From assembly GCA_012517355.1 (NCBI GenBank), contig JAAYVD010000160.1:46650-110649 (forward strand): a DNA stretch of 64,000 nt, in the 5' to 3' direction. This stretch comes from Candidatus Rifleibacteriota bacterium (lineage in GTDB: Bacteria; Muiribacteriota; Ozemobacteria; Ozemobacterales; Ozemobacteraceae). Under the pieces are notes generated by a model. That model worked only from the letters and a program-made list of their open reading frames with translations. It had not been told where the DNA came from and did not search any database. A program made the position numbers and the translations under genes. Numbering within the stretch: position 1 is the stretch's first letter; each line of letters starts with the position of its first letter. Below, piece after piece: positions 1-8,283 of the stretch.

Positions 1-1107
1 ATCCTCGGCTACGCCGAACTGGCCAACAAGCAGCTGCCCGAAGGTTCACCCGGCCACCGGTTCCTGGCTTCCATCAAGACGGCGGGGGAAAAAGCGGCCC
101 TCCTCACCCGCCAGTTGCTCGCCTTCAGCCGCAAACAGGCCCTCCAGGTCCGCGCCCTCGACCTGCGCGAGGTCATCCAGGGCATGGCCGGCATCCTCAA
201 ACGCCTGCTGCGGGAGGACATCGATCTGCAGGTGCGGGAAGGGAACCCGGTGCCCCCCGTGCTGGCCGACCGCAGCCAGGTCGAACAGATCCTGATGAAC
301 CTCGTGGTCAACGCCCGCGACGCCATGCCCGACGGCGGCAAGGTGTTCATCGAGATCGGAACCGCGGTCATCACCGATCCCCTCGTCCGGCACCACCAGT
401 TCGAGCGGACGGGGGAGTTCGTGGTGATGGCGGTCAGCGACACCGGCGTCGGCATCCCTCCACAGATCCGCGGCCGCATCTTCGAGCCCTTCTTCACGAC
501 CAAGGAGGTGGGGAAGGGGACTGGCCTGGGTCTGGCCACCGTCTATGGCATCGTCAAGCAACATGCCGGGCACATCTACTTCTACAGCGAAGTCGGCCAG
601 GGAACCACCTTCAAGATCTACCTCCCCGTCGCCCTCGAAACCGCCGTGGCAGACGCCGCCGCCCCCGCGGCCGCCCCGCCGCTGCCCGCCTCGGCCGGCG
701 CAGCGACGGGCGCCCCGAACCAGGAAACCATCCTGGTGGTCGACGACGACCCGGCCCTGGCGGAACTGGTGCGAGACACCCTCGCCCCCCTCGGCTACAC
801 CCTGCTCGTCACCTCGTCCGCCACTGAAGCCATGGAGATCGGTGTCCGGCACCCCGGTCCCATCCACGTGTTGCTCACCGACGTCATCATGCCGGGCATC
901 AACGGCCGCAAGCTGGCCGAGGCGGTGCGCGCCGCCCGGCCGGAAGTGAAGGTGGTCTTCATGTCGGGATACAGCGACGACATCATCGCCTACCACGGCA
1001 TCCTCGACCCCGGAGTCGAGCTGGTCCACAAGCCGATCTCCCCCACCGAGCTGGCCGGGCGCCTGCGGACCATCCTCGACCGCCGCTCCGGGGGTGGGCC
1101 CGCCTAG
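1..1107 (+). CDS. Hybrid sensor histidine kinase, C-terminal part with receiver domain
   Basis: The gene enters the window already open. The first residues ([13 protein letters not shown]) are what normally follows the H-box histidine, so the phosphoacceptor and all sensor domains lie upstream. An HATPase domain follows: N-box [15 protein letters not shown]1 box DTGVGIPP, F box FEPFFTTK and G2 [15 protein letters not shown]. After an Ala/Pro-rich linker comes a receiver domain starting ILVVDDDPA, with the phosphoacceptor Asp in LLTDVIMPG and the conserved Lys in HKPIS. The protein autophosphorylates and passes phosphate to its own C-terminal receiver, as is typical of hybrid kinases of the PAS-HisKA-HATPase-REC type. 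The signal sensed cannot be told from this part. Confidence 0.93.
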   Translation: MLGYAELANKQLPEGSPGHRFLASIKTAGEKAALLTRQLLAFSRKQALQVRALDLREVIQGMAGILKRLLREDIDLQVREGNPVPPVLADRSQVEQILMNLVVNARDAMPDGGKVFIEIGTAVITDPLVRHHQFERTGEFVVMAVSDTGVGIPPQIRGRIFEPFFTTKEVGKGTGLGLATVYGIVKQHAGHIYFYSEVGQGTTFKIYLPVALETAVADAAAPAAAPPLPASAGAATGAPNQETILVVDDDPALAELVRDTLAPLGYTLLVTSSATEAMEIGVRHPGPIHVLLTDVIMPGINGRKLAEAVRAARPEVKVVFMSGYSDDIIAYHGILDPGVELVHKPISPTELAGRLRTILDRRSGGGPA

Positions 1108-1270
1108 TCCTTTGTCACCGTCGTGTTTGCACCCGACTGAGGTTGGGGGTTTCCGCCCAGCTGTCGATGGCCCACCACTTCATCATTCACGTTCGATCGT
1201 GACAGAGGAATAGTCCCCTGTCCCGTTCGACGTCGGGGGTTGGTCCGCCCGGATGACGCGGACCGCCGGG

Positions 1271-2428
1271 TCACTCCCCCGCCGCGGCGTCCTCGCCTTC
1301 GTCCACCTCTTCGTCGGAGTCGGCCTCGTCGCCCGTGGCCGGCTGGGTGGGGGCCCCATCGGCGGGGCTGACACCGGCGGGGCCGCCGGCATCAGGGGCC
1401 GCCGACCCCGGACCGGGGCCGCCTTCCGGTTCCCCCTGCGGTTCGCCCGCCCCGCCCAGCGGCGAGGGGAAGGCCTCCGCGAGGCCCTTGGCCGAGGCCT
1501 GCAGCTCGGCGAAGTTCACTTTCATCCCCACCTCGGCCACCGGGCCTTCGGCCTTCAGGGTGATGGCGTTGAGCACCTTGAGGGCATCGGGAGGCATCCC
1601 GGCCCCGTTCACCTTGATGGAGGCGAGCAGTCCCTGCAGGGTCTCGGCGATCCGACCGGCGCTCTCCGGCTTGTCGGTGCCCAGCGAAACCTTCACCTCG
1701 AGGTCGGTGCCCAGGTCGACGGCCATCAACACCTCGCTCATCGCGCCGAACGCGGCGAACGGGGTGCCCGAGGCGTTTCTCGCCATCTGGTCCTGCAGGG
1801 AAGGGGGCAGCGCGACGGCGCCCCAGTAGCCCGCGTCGGTCTTGACCCGCTGCAGCAGTCTCCCCATGACGGGGTCGTCCTTGGCCCCCTTCTCCTTTCC
1901 CGCCTTGACGGCGAGAACCTTGCGCAGCCAGGTCTCGTTGCCGACCGCCAGCGTGTCGGGAGCCAGGAACAGCCCGAAATCCGGCTTGCCCTCGGCCCGG
2001 ATCGCGGTCAGGCCTTCGAATTTCTCGATCTTCCCGTCGATCTTGAACGCCTCGTCCTTTTCCAGGCCGGCCACGATGGTCGCCTCCTGGAAGGTGCCGC
2101 GGAAGATGGCCAGTCCGTCGGTGGGGGGCTGCCCATCGGGGCCGGGGCCGGGCATCAGGAGCACGACCTCTTTCAGGTCCTTGAGGGGGTCGAACTGCAG
2201 GGTCCTGGCCAGGTCGTCGAGCGCCTTGGCCTCGCCACCCGCGGCCCGCGAGGCGGCCAGCCGCTCTTCGACCAGTTTCTTCATGTCGGGCACGGCCAGG
2301 ATCCTGGCCACGTTGATCGCCCCGATCGCCATCCCGCCGGACGGGAGGAGGCTGATCAGGTCCTGGGCCAGGGCGAGGGCGGGAAGCAGGAAAACGATCA
2401 GGGCGGACAACAGGACCAGCTTTTTCAC
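1271..2428 (-). CDS. Secreted protein of unknown function with acidic C-terminal tail
   Basis: This is a 385-residue protein if it starts at the GTG at 2428, chosen because GGAGGAG sits 5 bp upstream and a signal peptide follows at once (KKLVLLSALIVFLLPALALAQ). The open frame continues further upstream but without coding character. The mature part has two similar alpha/beta stretches (GAINVARILAV...; VAVGNETWLRKVLAV...) like those of exported proteins that measure no obvious enzymatic motif. The last 50 residues are Gly/Pro/Glu/Asp-rich and probably disordered. A promoter-like TTGACA-18 bp-TAGTAC lies upstream. I do not recognise the family and assign no function. Confidence 0.8.
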   Translation of the reverse strand: MKKLVLLSALIVFLLPALALAQDLISLLPSGGMAIGAINVARILAVPDMKKLVEERLAASRAAGGEAKALDDLARTLQFDPLKDLKEVVLLMPGPGPDGQPPTDGLAIFRGTFQEATIVAGLEKDEAFKIDGKIEKFEGLTAIRAEGKPDFGLFLAPDTLAVGNETWLRKVLAVKAGKEKGAKDDPVMGRLLQRVKTDAGYWGAVALPPSLQDQMARNASGTPFAAFGAMSEVLMAVDLGTDLEVKVSLGTDKPESAGRIAETLQGLLASIKVNGAGMPPDALKVLNAITLKAEGPVAEVGMKVNFAELQASAKGLAEAFPSPLGGAGEPQGEPEGGPGPGSAAPDAGGPAGVSPADGAPTQPATGDEADSDEEVDEGEDAAAGE

Positions 2429-2466
2429 GGGATCTCCTCCTTCGTCGATGGGCAGGTGCCCCTGCG

Positions 2467-2496
2467 GTACTAATGCAATGGCCGCCGCCGTGTCAA
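2467..2496 (-). promoter_or_regulatory. Sigma-70-type promoter for the 1271-2428 gene
   Basis: On the minus strand TTGACA is followed after 18 bp by TAGTAC, about 35 bp before the GTG start. A perfect -35 box is rare by chance in sequence this GC-rich. Confidence 0.55.
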
Positions 2497-2601
2497 CCGT
2501 GCCAACGCCCGGGCGGTCCGGCGGATTGACCTGCCGCCAGGGGGAATCAGGGCGCCTCGACGACGCAAGGATCGTGAGGACGGCGGGAGCGCGGCCGGCC
2601 G

Positions 2602-2688
2602 GCCCCTTTGCCGGGCTCGACACCAGCGTTTCGCGCCGCCATCCGTGGCGGGAACGGGGAAGCCCTCCCGGCTTCGGGTCGGTCGGGT
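2602..2688 (+). repeat. Dispersed intergenic repeat, family 2, diverged copy
   Basis: It aligns along its length with the 81-bp units at 43081-43323. The shared landmarks are CCCCTTTG at the left, GCGTTTCGCGCCGCC in the middle, a short CCGTGGCGG arm and GGTCGGTCGG at the right. It fills most of the 300-bp space between the 1271-2428 and 2742-3278 genes. No coding signal is seen in that space. Confidence 0.6.
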
Positions 2689-2741
2689 GGCCAGGAGCCA
2701 GGCGCACCGGGCAACGGCGGGTCGGGGAGGTATCGCCTCGG

Positions 2742-3278
2742 TCAAGCCTGGAGCCGGCGAATCACCTGGGAAGCAATCAGGCAGAGGGCGCCCAGGCCGC
2801 CCAGCAGGACGAGCTCCCCGATGGGGGAGCGGATGTTCAGCAGGTCGATGATCCGCAACGCTCCGCGGGAATACTTCCGTTCCCGGGCGGCTTCGGCCAG
2901 GATTGGTATGGTATCGACGGTGCCGTGGAACGTGCAAAAGACCGTTCCGCTTGGGTCAAGGCGATACTCCGGGGTGCTGGCCAGAGGGTCCCTGACGACG
3001 AAGGCCCCCGGGACCAGGCGTTCCATGACCCCCGGATACCCCCGCGTCGTCCCGAAGGTGAAGACCGGCCCCGGGCAGGCCACCGGTTGCTTCAGGTAGT
3101 CACCGCGCCGCAGTTCGCCCTGGAGGGTTGGCGAGTCGACCGGGAGGGGGGTTGTGGAATCCATGGCATACATTTCCGCCGCCCCCTGCAGGACCCGCAG
3201 GTTGCTCATGCAGATATTCTGCGTCTGCTTGCTGGCCGTCGCCGGTTCTGCCAGACCGGCCAGCATCATCAGCAGCAT
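2742..3278 (-). CDS. Small secreted or membrane-anchored pseudopilin-like protein
   Basis: With the ATG at 3278 the product has 178 residues: a hydrophobic leader (MLLMMLAGLAEPATA), then CMSNLRVLQGAAEMYAMD. That second stretch resembles the helix just after the hydrophobic part of type II secretion pseudopilins and H-X9-DG/DUF1559-like proteins. A second hydrophobic segment lies at the C-terminus (LVLLGGLGALCLIASQVI). The frame is open up to 3452, but the extra residues look non-coding and no start there has a ribosome site. The 3278 start also has only a weak one, so the N-terminus is uncertain. It follows the M16-like gene on the same strand and may be cotranscribed. Confidence 0.6.
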   Translation of the reverse strand: MLLMMLAGLAEPATASKQTQNICMSNLRVLQGAAEMYAMDSTTPLPVDSPTLQGELRRGDYLKQPVACPGPVFTFGTTRGYPGVMERLVPGAFVVRDPLASTPEYRLDPSGTVFCTFHGTVDTIPILAEAARERKYSRGALRIIDLLNIRSPIGELVLLGGLGALCLIASQVIRRLQA

Positions 3279-3468
3279 GGCCGCCAGGCAGGGCCGAGGG
3301 GCGCCCTTCCGTCCGCCCGCCCGGCCCGGAACCTGGTTGGCGCTTGGGGTCTTGGAGCAACCGTCACCCCTGGGCGCCCTCGGCCGGGCTTGGTCTCGAG
3401 CCTGAAGGATGCCTGGAAAAAGGGCGGGTTGCCGGCCCTGGCGGCTGGCCATTCCGGTGCCGCCGGGT

Positions 3469-6072
3469 CTACTTCGGGGTGCCGGTGAGGATGACCGGAT
3501 TCCTGAAGGTGCGCTGGGCGGCGGCCTTGACCTGGTCGATGGTCACGTCTTTGTACAAGGCCTCGATCTCGTCGAAGAAGGACTCGCCGACCCCGGCGCC
3601 CAGGAAGCTGACCAGGAACTTCGCCTGGTCGGCCGACCGTTCCATGGTGCGGGCGAAGTAGAGCCGGCTGGTGGCCTGGGCGCTCTGGATGTTTTCCTGG
3701 GACACGTTGACCTGGGGCAGCCCATTCAGGAGCTTCTGCAGCGCCGCCCGGGCCTCGGGCAGCTTTTCCCTGGCGCAACGCAGGCCGCAGAACACCCATC
3801 CGGCCTCGCCGAGGGTGGTGTACATGAGGTTGCTGACCTCGTCGGCCAGGCCCTTGTCGATCAGCTCGCGTTGGATCAGGCCGTTGCGGCTCCAGGACAG
3901 CAGGTGGAAGATCACCAGGTTGGCCACGAAGTCGGCCCGGGTTTCGGGTTTGTCCCAGTTGGAGGCCACCGGCGGCATGCGGTAACCGAAGGCCAGCCAG
4001 CCCGAGCCGGTCTGGTCCTCGACCGTCAGGTCGATGGATTCCGGCGCGGCGAGGGGGCCGACGAAGGCGGGTGGGAGGTGGGGGGACGCCGGCACGGGCG
4101 CGGCTGGCAGCTCGCCGAGGAGGCGGGCGGCCTGGCTGGCGACCTCGTCGGGGTCGAAGTTGCCGACGATGACGCAGGACAGGTTGCCCGGCACCATCCA
4201 GGTGGCGTGGTATTTTTTGAGGTCGCCGAGGGTCAGGCCGGTCAGGCCGGTGGTCGAGGAGAGCAGATTGGGGAGGGCATCGGCGGGGAAGGCCTTCTGC
4301 ATGAACCCGAGGAACAGGTGGGCCCCCGGAAAGGCGAGCTGGTCTTCCACTTCCTGGGCCAGGCGGGTGCGGGCGCTTTCGAACAAGGGCGGGTTCAGCG
4401 GCGGGTCGGCCACCAGGCGGGTGGCGATTTCCAGGAGTTTCCGCAGCTGGTTCTTCTCGGCGAACCCCCCGATGAACAGACCGTTGGGGCCGGCCTCGAC
4501 GGTCAGATCGCCGCCGATGAGATCGAGCTGGCGGCTGAAGGCCCGCTTGCCGGTCTTCGGGGAGTAGGCCTCGCTGAGCATTTCGGCGAGAAGGTTGGCA
4601 TGGCCGGTCTTGCCGTCGGGCCCGGGGCCGGTGCGGGCGAAGAACGAGACGGCGGCCACCTCGCTGCCGGCGTAGGGTTTGACCAGCAACCGAAGGCCGT
4701 TGGGCAGGGTGGTCATGCGGGAGGTCGAGGCGGTCTTGAGCTGGCAGGTGAGGGGATGGGCCACCTGCATGACGACGGGGTTGCCGCCGAAGATGGCGCG
4801 GGCCGCGCGGGCCATGTCGGGGGGGGTGACCCGGTGCAGGGCGGGCAGCAGCCCCTGGGCCAGCGTGTAGCTGCGGGCCAGTTCGGCCTGTCCGAGCTGG
4901 AAGGCGAGGTTGAGGCGCCGTTCGGTCAGGGTGTTCTCGTGGGTCTCCCGGATGGTGACCAGCCGGTCGAGGCCGTCCCCGCGGGGTGGCTGCAGATACA
5001 GGGTGGACAGGTGGGTGAGCAGGGCCGAGAGGGTGCGGTCGACCTCGGGGTCGGAGCTTTCGAAGCCGATGGTGAACAGACCCTTGCCGGGCAGTGGCCG
5101 GTAATGAACCTGCAGGCGGCGCAGGGAAGGGTACTGGCCGGCGAAGTCCCGTTCGAGCCAGGCATCGTTCGCCCCGCCGAGGGCCATGTCCCACAGCGTG
5201 GCCGCCGCCATGTCGGGGTCTTCGAGGCCGGGGGCCTCGAAGGCCACCAGCACCTGGCTGCTCTTGATATCGAGGAATTCGACCTCCTCGCGCCGCTTCG
5301 TTTCGAGTGGCTGGCGGTCGACCGGCTTCGCTTCGGGCAGGGGAAGGGCGGTCAGGGAGCCGAAGGTGTCCATCGACTCCTTGAAGACCTTGGCGGGATC
5401 GACGTCACCGACCACGACCAGGACGGCGTTGTTGGGGACGAAGGCCTGGCCCAGGAACTCCTGGACCTGCGGCAGGGTGACCCGGCCGACGTCGTTCTCG
5501 TCGGGCCAGATCGCGCTGGCGATGGGGGTGCCGGGGAACAGGTGCTGGATGGCCCGCCGTTCCAGGTACCCGGTGGCCAGGGGGAAGCTGCGGGCGTCCC
5601 GCATCCGGCGGAGGACCTGCTGGCGGGCGGTGTCGAGGTTGGCCTCGGACGGCCGCAGTTCGAACCCGATCGCCCGCAGGGTCTGCAGCACGTCGGTCAG
5701 GGCGTCCCGGCCGGCCTCGATGGCCACGGCGGTGCCGGCGAACCCGCTGCTGGTGGTGATCCGGCCGCCGGCCTGCTCGAGCCGGGCCACCAGGTCGAAC
5801 CGGCTGCCCCGGGCGGTGTCGGCCGTCTCGAGAAGCGATTCGGCCAGGTGGGCGAGCGAGGGGTGGCGGGGGCAGGAGGAGGTCCAGCCCACATCGACCA
5901 GGAGGGTGGCCGCCAGGATGGGCAGGCTCCGGTCCTCCACCGCGATGACCCGCAGGCCGTTGGGCAGGATGGCCTTTTCGGGGGGCGACTTCACCAGGGC
6001 CTCGGCACCGGGGGCGAGGGCGGCGAGGGTGATGACGGTGAGCAGGCAGAGGGCTCGGATGGGCAGGCGCAT
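3469..6072 (-). CDS. M16-family (insulinase-like) zinc peptidase homologue, secreted, metal site degenerate
   Basis: The 867-residue protein has a signal peptide (RLPIRALCLLTVITLAALAPGAEA) and two tandem M16 halves, each opening with LPNGLRV/LPNGLRL and ending with the usual C-terminal M16 subdomain. Active M16 enzymes carry HxxEH in the first half. Here the aligned residues are HLAES, so the second zinc-binding His is Ser. The second half also has no HxxEH (HANLLAE), which is normal for that half. The protein may be a non-catalytic partner, as in heterodimeric M16 pairs, or an inactive chaperone-like homologue. The start has GAGGAGG 6 bp upstream. Location is presumably periplasmic. Confidence 0.85.
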   Translation of the reverse strand: MRLPIRALCLLTVITLAALAPGAEALVKSPPEKAILPNGLRVIAVEDRSLPILAATLLVDVGWTSSCPRHPSLAHLAESLLETADTARGSRFDLVARLEQAGGRITTSSGFAGTAVAIEAGRDALTDVLQTLRAIGFELRPSEANLDTARQQVLRRMRDARSFPLATGYLERRAIQHLFPGTPIASAIWPDENDVGRVTLPQVQEFLGQAFVPNNAVLVVVGDVDPAKVFKESMDTFGSLTALPLPEAKPVDRQPLETKRREEVEFLDIKSSQVLVAFEAPGLEDPDMAAATLWDMALGGANDAWLERDFAGQYPSLRRLQVHYRPLPGKGLFTIGFESSDPEVDRTLSALLTHLSTLYLQPPRGDGLDRLVTIRETHENTLTERRLNLAFQLGQAELARSYTLAQGLLPALHRVTPPDMARAARAIFGGNPVVMQVAHPLTCQLKTASTSRMTTLPNGLRLLVKPYAGSEVAAVSFFARTGPGPDGKTGHANLLAEMLSEAYSPKTGKRAFSRQLDLIGGDLTVEAGPNGLFIGGFAEKNQLRKLLEIATRLVADPPLNPPLFESARTRLAQEVEDQLAFPGAHLFLGFMQKAFPADALPNLLSSTTGLTGLTLGDLKKYHATWMVPGNLSCVIVGNFDPDEVASQAARLLGELPAAPVPASPHLPPAFVGPLAAPESIDLTVEDQTGSGWLAFGYRMPPVASNWDKPETRADFVANLVIFHLLSWSRNGLIQRELIDKGLADEVSNLMYTTLGEAGWVFCGLRCAREKLPEARAALQKLLNGLPQVNVSQENIQSAQATSRLYFARTMERSADQAKFLVSFLGAGVGESFFDEIEALYKDVTIDQVKAAAQRTFRNPVILTGTPK

Positions 6073-6140
6073 GGGATCCTCCTCAGGGTCGGGGAACTGG
6101 GGGTCGGTCGGGGAACGGGCGGGGCCGGCTCACGGTCGGG

Positions 6141-6497
6141 TCATCCCTTCCGGAAGACGATGCGGCCGGAGTCGATCTCCCGCACCACGAAACTGCTTCT
6201 ACGGATGGACACCATCTTGTAGTTGTCGGGCCCGTAGATTTCCGGGCGGTAGCCCATCTTGACGGCATACTCCCGGCGGGCCATGGTCAGGTAGGCCAGG
6301 ATCTCGGTCGAGGGGTTGTTCTCGAGCCTCTTGTACTCCCGCTCGTCCAGTTCGACGACCAGGACGTACTCCTCCTGCCGGTCGGTGGTGATGGTCAGTT
6401 CGAGCCGGTAGTCCTTCGGCAGGGAAAACAAGGCGGGCCGGGTGAGCAGCACCAGCAGCCCCACCAGCAGCCCAAGGCCCCACCAGCGTTTTCTCAT
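6141..6497 (-). CDS. Small membrane-anchored protein of unknown function
   Basis: The protein has 118 residues. A basic start (MRKRW) is followed by one transmembrane helix or uncleaved signal (LGLLVGLLVLLTRPALFSL), then a soluble, charged 85-residue domain with alternating strands (YRLELTITTDRQEEYVLVVELDE). No family is recognised. It lies 69 bp upstream of the M16-like gene on the same strand, so the two may form a transcription unit served by the strong promoter at 6543-6571. The ribosome site is weak. Confidence 0.7.
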   Translation of the reverse strand: MRKRWWGLGLLVGLLVLLTRPALFSLPKDYRLELTITTDRQEEYVLVVELDEREYKRLENNPSTEILAYLTMARREYAVKMGYRPEIYGPDNYKMVSIRRSSFVVREIDSGRIVFRKG

Positions 6498-6542
6498 AAA
6501 GGGTATCCGGGGCCCGGCCTGACGCCCGCCCCTCCGCGTGGG

Positions 6543-6571
6543 ATCTTACCCCGGGCCCGGGCCCCTGTCAA
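6543..6571 (-). promoter_or_regulatory. Near-consensus sigma-70 promoter upstream of 6141-6497
   Basis: On the minus strand a perfect TTGACA is followed after exactly 17 bp by TAAGAT. Transcription would start about 40 bp before the 6497 start codon and could continue into the M16-like gene. Confidence 0.65.
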
Positions 6572-6604
6572 CCGGGCCCGACCTTCCCCAGCCATCCACC
6601 CAGC

Positions 6605-6700
6605 GGCCGAAGCTTTGCTGATGAACAGGGATTTCCGCAGGCCTCACCCCCATCAGTCTGTCAGACCGAAGTATCCCGGAAAACCTCTTCAGAACTCAGG
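6605..6700 (+). repeat. Dispersed intergenic repeat, family 1, copy 1
   Basis: This roughly 95-bp sequence recurs at 28559-28650, 33464-33560 and, inverted, 36633-36726. The shared core reads GCTTTTCTGATGAACAG, then GATTTCCGCAGGCCTC, then CAGACCGAAG and GGAAAACCCCTTCAG with a few changes per copy. It sits in the 427-bp space between the 6141-6497 and 6925-7863 genes. The rest of that space is GC-rich, shows no gene, and includes a run of 11 G at 6891-6901. Confidence 0.75.
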
Positions 6701-6924
6701 GTGATGATTGCTGGGCCGCCTCCATACGGGGCGGCGAAGTCCCCGGGGAGGCCATGAGAGGGCCTTCCGGCGGCCAAGGCCGGGGTTTCGCTCCGACGCG
6801 GTTCGAAGGGGTACGAAAGCTCTCCGGAGGCGAATCCGTCACGTCTCCTCGCAGATCCGGGGGGCGGCCCGTGGCCGCCGGGGCGATGGCGGGGGGGGGG
6901 GCGGATCCCGCCAGGGCCGGCAGG

Positions 6925-7863
6925 TCAGGGGGCGGCCGGGGTCTCTCCGATCCAGAAGCGGTTGATCAGGCAGTCGTGGTCGGACAGCCGTTCCTTCACC
7001 CCGGTGGTCCAGGCGACGCCGAAGGTCACCGGTCCCGCCACGAACAGGTAGTCGATCTTGCTCTCCTTCGATCCCTTGACAGCCTGCGTGGTGACCAGGC
7101 CGGCCGAGGCATCCTTCATCTCCTTGGCCAGGGCCTTGATACCGCCGCTGGTCGGACGCAGGTTGAAGTCGCCCGCGAGCACCACCGGCTCCTTCGAGGC
7201 CTTGACCAGCGCGAGGATCTGCTCGATCTGGCGCGGGGACTCGGTGCTGTTGGTGCTCAGGTGGCAGACGAGGAAACGCAGTCTCCGGCCCTGGCCCAGG
7301 TCGATCAGGGTTTCCAGGCACCCGCGCTGCTCGCTGGCGTCGGAGATCCGCCACAGCTTGTGGTTCTGCGACCAGACGATGGGATGGCGCGACAGGACCG
7401 CGTTGCCCTGCGAGGTGACGAGGCCCCACCCGCGCTCGGTGTTCTCGGCGTAGACGTGGTGGAAGTCGAGGCGGTTGGCCAGGTATTTCGCCTGGTCGAT
7501 GAACTTGGCGCGGGCGTCGTGCTTCGAGATCTCGCTGATGCCGACGACGTCGACCTCTTCGCGGCGGAGGAGGGCGGCGATTGCCTTCAGGTTCTTCAGC
7601 TTGGCGATCTCGTTCAGGCCGCCGACCTTGACCCCACGGCCGTGCGCGATGTTATACGAGGCGATGCGCAGGGGGAACCCCGTCGGCGCCATGGCGGCGG
7701 GCGCGGCCGCGGCGTCTCCCGCGCCCCCGGCGGTGTCGGCACTGTTCCCCACCACGACTGGCTGGTCGTCGAAGGACAGTCCGGCACGGGCCGAGCCCGG
7801 AAAGACCGCCCACGCGGCCGCCAGCAACACGAACAGGGGCAACAGACGACGGGAATGGTTCAT
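6925..7863 (-). CDS. Secreted endonuclease/exonuclease/phosphatase-family hydrolase
   Basis: The 312-residue protein has a signal peptide (RRLLPLFVLLAAAWAVFPGSARA) and a complete EEP fold. The catalytic signatures are in order: Asn in ASYNIAHG, Glu in VDVVGISEIS, GDFN, IDYLF and SDHD. The family contains metal-dependent phosphodiesterases acting on DNA, RNA, phosphoinositides or sphingomyelin. The substrate cannot be told here, but export argues for an extracellular or periplasmic nuclease or lipid phosphodiesterase. The gene is monocistronic. Upstream on the minus strand an extended -10 (TGGTAATAT) is visible without a convincing -35. Confidence 0.88.
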   Translation of the reverse strand: MNHSRRLLPLFVLLAAAWAVFPGSARAGLSFDDQPVVVGNSADTAGGAGDAAAAPAAMAPTGFPLRIASYNIAHGRGVKVGGLNEIAKLKNLKAIAALLRREEVDVVGISEISKHDARAKFIDQAKYLANRLDFHHVYAENTERGWGLVTSQGNAVLSRHPIVWSQNHKLWRISDASEQRGCLETLIDLGQGRRLRFLVCHLSTNSTESPRQIEQILALVKASKEPVVLAGDFNLRPTSGGIKALAKEMKDASAGLVTTQAVKGSKESKIDYLFVAGPVTFGVAWTTGVKERLSDHDCLINRFWIGETPAAP

Positions 7864-7940
7864 GGCGCACCTCCGACATCCATATTACCATTCCCGTGGC
7901 CAAAGGTTTCTCCTGACCGGGGGCGCCGGAGGCGCCGGGG

Positions 7941-8056
7941 GCGAACGGAAACCTTGGAAATGCTGTCAGAGAGGGAGGGACTCCGCTCCTTCCGACCACC
8001 TCGCCGGGGCCACAGGCCCCTTGACCCCTTTTTCGGCCTGCCGTACGCTCCGCTCT
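7941..8056 (+). repeat. Dispersed intergenic repeat, family 4, copy 1
   Basis: It matches the inverted copy at 20708-20817 along about 110 bp. Shared landmarks are GTCAGAG, GGGAGG, a C/T-rich CTCCT arm, ACCNCCTCGCC, CAGGCCCC and CCCCTTTT. The copy lies just outside the integrated element, so the element may have inserted beside or inside it. The remainder of the 7864-8283 space has no recognisable gene. Confidence 0.6.
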
Positions 8057-8228
8057 AAGCAATAAACGTGCAAAGACGGCTATACACCCAGCGAACCCAG
8101 CACGTAGAGCGGACCTCCGAGGAAACTCCCTGCTATAGACGGTTTCGACCAGGCGCAACCCTGCGAAAACATAGCGGTTGTCTACTTTCCCTTGGTCGTT
8201 TTTGTCTATTGCAATCTACCCATTCTGT

Positions 8229-8249
8229 GGGGTAACATTCCGGGGTAAC
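8229..8249 (+). repeat. Left terminal 21-bp direct repeat of the element (candidate att or integrase arm site)
   Basis: A 21-bp sequence built from two GGGGTAAC-type half-repeats recurs at 17509-17529 in the same orientation with a single mismatch (ACATTCC here, ACAATCC there). This copy lies 35 bp upstream of the integrase start. The pair brackets all phage-like genes. It could be the att core, or arm-type integrase binding sites just inside the true ends. Confidence 0.6.
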
Positions 8250-8283
8250 AGGAAAACACCCCGCCCCGGAAGGAGACCCCCGC

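Noticed and set aside
3409..6222. 937-residue ORF on the plus strand, Gly/Glu/Gln-rich
   Set aside because: It is antisense to the M16-like gene, has no recognisable domain or ribosome site, and arises from GC bias leaving the opposite strand open. The same applies to 34253-36640, 23636-24949 and similar long shadows.
6925..8056. Toxin-antitoxin or defence island around the endonuclease-fold gene
   Set aside because: The protein is exported and stands alone, with no partner gene or defence-type domain adjacent.
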